Shown: in pieces, positions 21,736-22,533 of the stretch
How the letters are laid out: every line of letters starts with the position of its first letter
Position numbering within the stretch: position 1 is the stretch's first letter
IMG/VR virus record: IMGVR_UViG_3300040807_002721
Span: 1-22,533 of that record
Direction: 5' to 3' (one strand)
From: a virus
Length of the DNA stretch: 22,533 nt
Position numbers and translations under genes: made by a program
Notes under the pieces: model-generated
What the model saw: only the letters and a program-made list of their open reading frames with translations
What the model was told of the DNA's origin: nothing
Database searches by the model: none

Positions 21736-21928
21736 AAAACATTACGTGATGCTTGCGCAATGGTGCGGGCACAGCAACGTAAGTGATTACCGTGTTCAAG
21801 ACCTCGTTGAAATGCTGGAAGAAGACAATCCGCAATTTGACAAACACAGATTTTTGCGAATGTTCAAGGATTGTCGTCAACAATACGAGGCGTACAACAC
21901 AAATTTACTCAATAGGCTGAGAGCGTAA
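21722..21928 (+). CDS. Hypothetical small helical protein (68 aa), module 5
   Basis: I do not recognise this 68-residue protein. It looks all-helical ('MTRKHYVMLAQWCGHSNVSD', 'VQDLVEMLEEDNPQFDK', 'FLRMFKDCRQQYEAYN') with a basic end 'NLLNRLRA'. GGAG lies seven bases upstream of ATG 21722; a second in-frame ATG follows at 21728. It is the last gene of module 5. Its TAA stop lies within the loop of the terminator hairpin. Confidence 0.77.
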   Translation: MSMTRKHYVMLAQWCGHSNVSDYRVQDLVEMLEEDNPQFDKHRFLRMFKDCRQQYEAYNTNLLNRLRA

Positions 21929-21944
21929 GCTCTCGGCCTTTTTT
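21915..21944 (+). terminator. Intrinsic terminator, module 5
   Basis: GGCTGAGAGC pairs with GCTCTCGGCC (one wobble) around a GTAA loop that holds most of the last gene's stop codon. Six T residues, an A and a further T-run follow. The T-run is shared with the end of the converging minus-strand gene, so the two transcription units meet here. Confidence 0.9.
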
Positions 21945-22089
21945 ATTTTTTTCGTTTTTTGGTCTGCGATGCTTTGAGTGCTTTGGCCGTTGGTGCACCT
22001 TTCGCTCCAGGCTTTCTCATTTTTTCGCCAGAACCTGCTTTGATACGCTTTCGCTTTGCGTGAATATTATCCCAAAGTCCACGAGGCAT
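21943..22089 (-). CDS. Small very basic protein (48 aa) recurrent in marine phages
   Basis: This is a 48-residue Lys/Arg-rich protein: MPRGLWDNIHAKRKRIKAGS, then 'GEKMRKPGAKGAPTAKALKA', ending '...KKRKK'. I recall close variants of 'NIHAKRxRIxAGSGEKMRKPG' in many marine phage genomes, always unnamed. The charge suggests nucleic-acid binding, but no function is established. It has no strong ribosome site of its own. Its ATG follows directly on the TAA of the 12-codon gene (TAAATG), which suggests reinitiation coupling. Confidence 0.78.
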   Translation of the reverse strand: MPRGLWDNIHAKRKRIKAGSGEKMRKPGAKGAPTAKALKASQTKKRKK

Positions 22090-22128
22090 TTAGCACTTAC
22101 GTCCTTTGCCTTTTTTCTTGTATGGCAT
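22090..22128 (-). CDS. Possible 12-codon leader cistron (MPYKKKGKGRKC)
   Basis: This is a 12-residue basic peptide with an excellent ribosome site (CAGGAG, seven bases before ATG 22128). Its stop is immediately followed by the ATG of the 48-aa gene. The strong signal with no other start nearby argues that ribosomes load here and pass to the next gene. It may be a leader peptide or a real micro-protein. Confidence 0.5.
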   Translation of the reverse strand: MPYKKKGKGRKC

Positions 22129-22272
22129 CTTTTTCTCCTGAAAACGCACTTCTACGAATGCAATCCATTTATTTTCGCTGAAAAGGAGCTCTAGGATGGC
22201 CAAGGAGCATGGCTAACTGCCTGCCCCTGTGGCCTAATATGGTTTTTTGCCTAGAGTGAGTCTGGGATGATC
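22129..22272 (-). other. Short intergenic region between nrdJ and the small basic genes
   Basis: These 144 bases hold no convincing gene or tRNA. On the minus strand GGCCA/TGGCC with AGG/CCT can form a ~40-base stem. GCCTAG/CTAGGC flank the nrdJ stop (22249-22254, 22273-22278) but have no T-run, so neither is a clear terminator. A six-codon plus-strand start at 22196 is ignored. Confidence 0.45.
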
Positions 22273-22533
22273 CTAGGCTATCTCACAGGCGCCTGCGCTG
22301 CATGCAAGCTCTTGAGTGCCAGTAGTTTCATCTTCTTCTTCTGTCATTTCATTCCAATCAATGTCCGTAGGCATCTTTGCCAAAAAGCTTTCATATTCTT
22401 CTTTTTGACATTCGGTGTACGGTGCTTGACGATATGTGCCTCCATCAAAAGGCAAGAATGAAATACCGCTGATGTCGTCGAAGTTGTTCCACACCCAGGC
22501 ACCTACAGCGGGCCATTCGGATTCTGTGACACT
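22273..22533 (-). CDS. nrdJ: Class II (B12-dependent) ribonucleotide reductase, C-terminal fragment
   Basis: Only the last 86 residues are in the window; the frame is open to the right edge, and the GTG at 22494 is internal. The fragment contains 'WVWNNFDDISGISFLPFDGG' and 'YRQAPYTECQKEEYESFL', the conserved C-terminal region of adenosylcobalamin-dependent monomeric ribonucleotide reductases. It ends 'QELACSAGACEIA', whose C-x4-C is the mobile cysteine pair that re-reduces the active site. The enzyme makes deoxynucleotides for phage DNA synthesis without oxygen dependence and needs B12 from the host. NrdJ is common in marine podoviruses of Rhodobacteraceae and relatives. Confidence 0.85.
   Translation of the reverse strand, partial: SVTESEWPAVGAWVWNNFDDISGISFLPFDGGTYRQAPYTECQKEEYESFLAKMPTDIDWNEMTEEEDETTGTQELACSAGACEIA

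Noticed and set aside
22129-22272. Possible tRNA or structured RNA after nrdJ
   Set aside because: Some stems form, but there is no T-arm consensus, no acceptor pairing and no anticodon arm of proper geometry.

Overview
The window reads as part of a lytic, podovirus-like tailed phage genome, most plausibly marine. A virion assembly and packaging cluster fills positions 1 to about 18,770 on the minus strand. A divergent block of short, mostly unrecognisable genes fills about 19,030 to 21,940 on the plus strand. A minus-strand block at the right edge ends a B12-dependent (class II, NrdJ-type) ribonucleotide reductase. A class II reductase, a P22/N4-type long portal, no contractile or long-tail genes and several small basic proteins all fit marine short-tailed phages of Alphaproteobacteria and relatives. 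The host assignment is inference.

The minus-strand cluster, in transcription order from right to left, encodes: a tail-collar fibre protein; a Cys-containing 116-aa protein; a ~550-aa propeller-like tail protein; a 56-aa protein; a GNAT-like small protein; three probable ejected internal virion proteins (389, 461 and 1842 aa); a 126-aa protein; a 175-aa protein in the small-terminase position; the large terminase; the portal; a basic DUF6321-like protein; an 80-aa helical protein; a scaffold; the major capsid protein followed by a strong hairpin; a 98-aa protein; and a head-tail adaptor that runs off the left edge. Genes overlap or nearly touch and most carry their own Shine-Dalgarno sequence.

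The standout gene is the 1842-aa internal virion protein. Its C-terminal third carries recognisable T7-type single-subunit RNA polymerase motifs: A (D1521-G), B (R1577 to Y1590-G) and C (H1752-D1753). The middle carries a zincin HExxH (931-935) and an ADP-ribosyltransferase-like HGT segment (779). By analogy with phage N4 this looks like a virion-packaged RNA polymerase carried on a polyvalent ejection protein.

The plus-strand block is built from five repeated modules. Each has a 28-bp element (RCGCAWWTT, six variable bases, CYTWATGGACAAC), then a short leader with a Shine-Dalgarno, then one to four small genes, then a strong intrinsic terminator (usually a UUCG tetraloop with a T-run). I see no full copy of the element elsewhere in the window. 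The simplest reading is that these are phage-specific promoters for early or host-takeover genes, and the packaged polymerase is an attractive candidate to read them. That link is a hypothesis. The modules also hold two miniature membrane proteins (34 and 33 aa) and a stand-alone HExxH metalloprotease-like protein.
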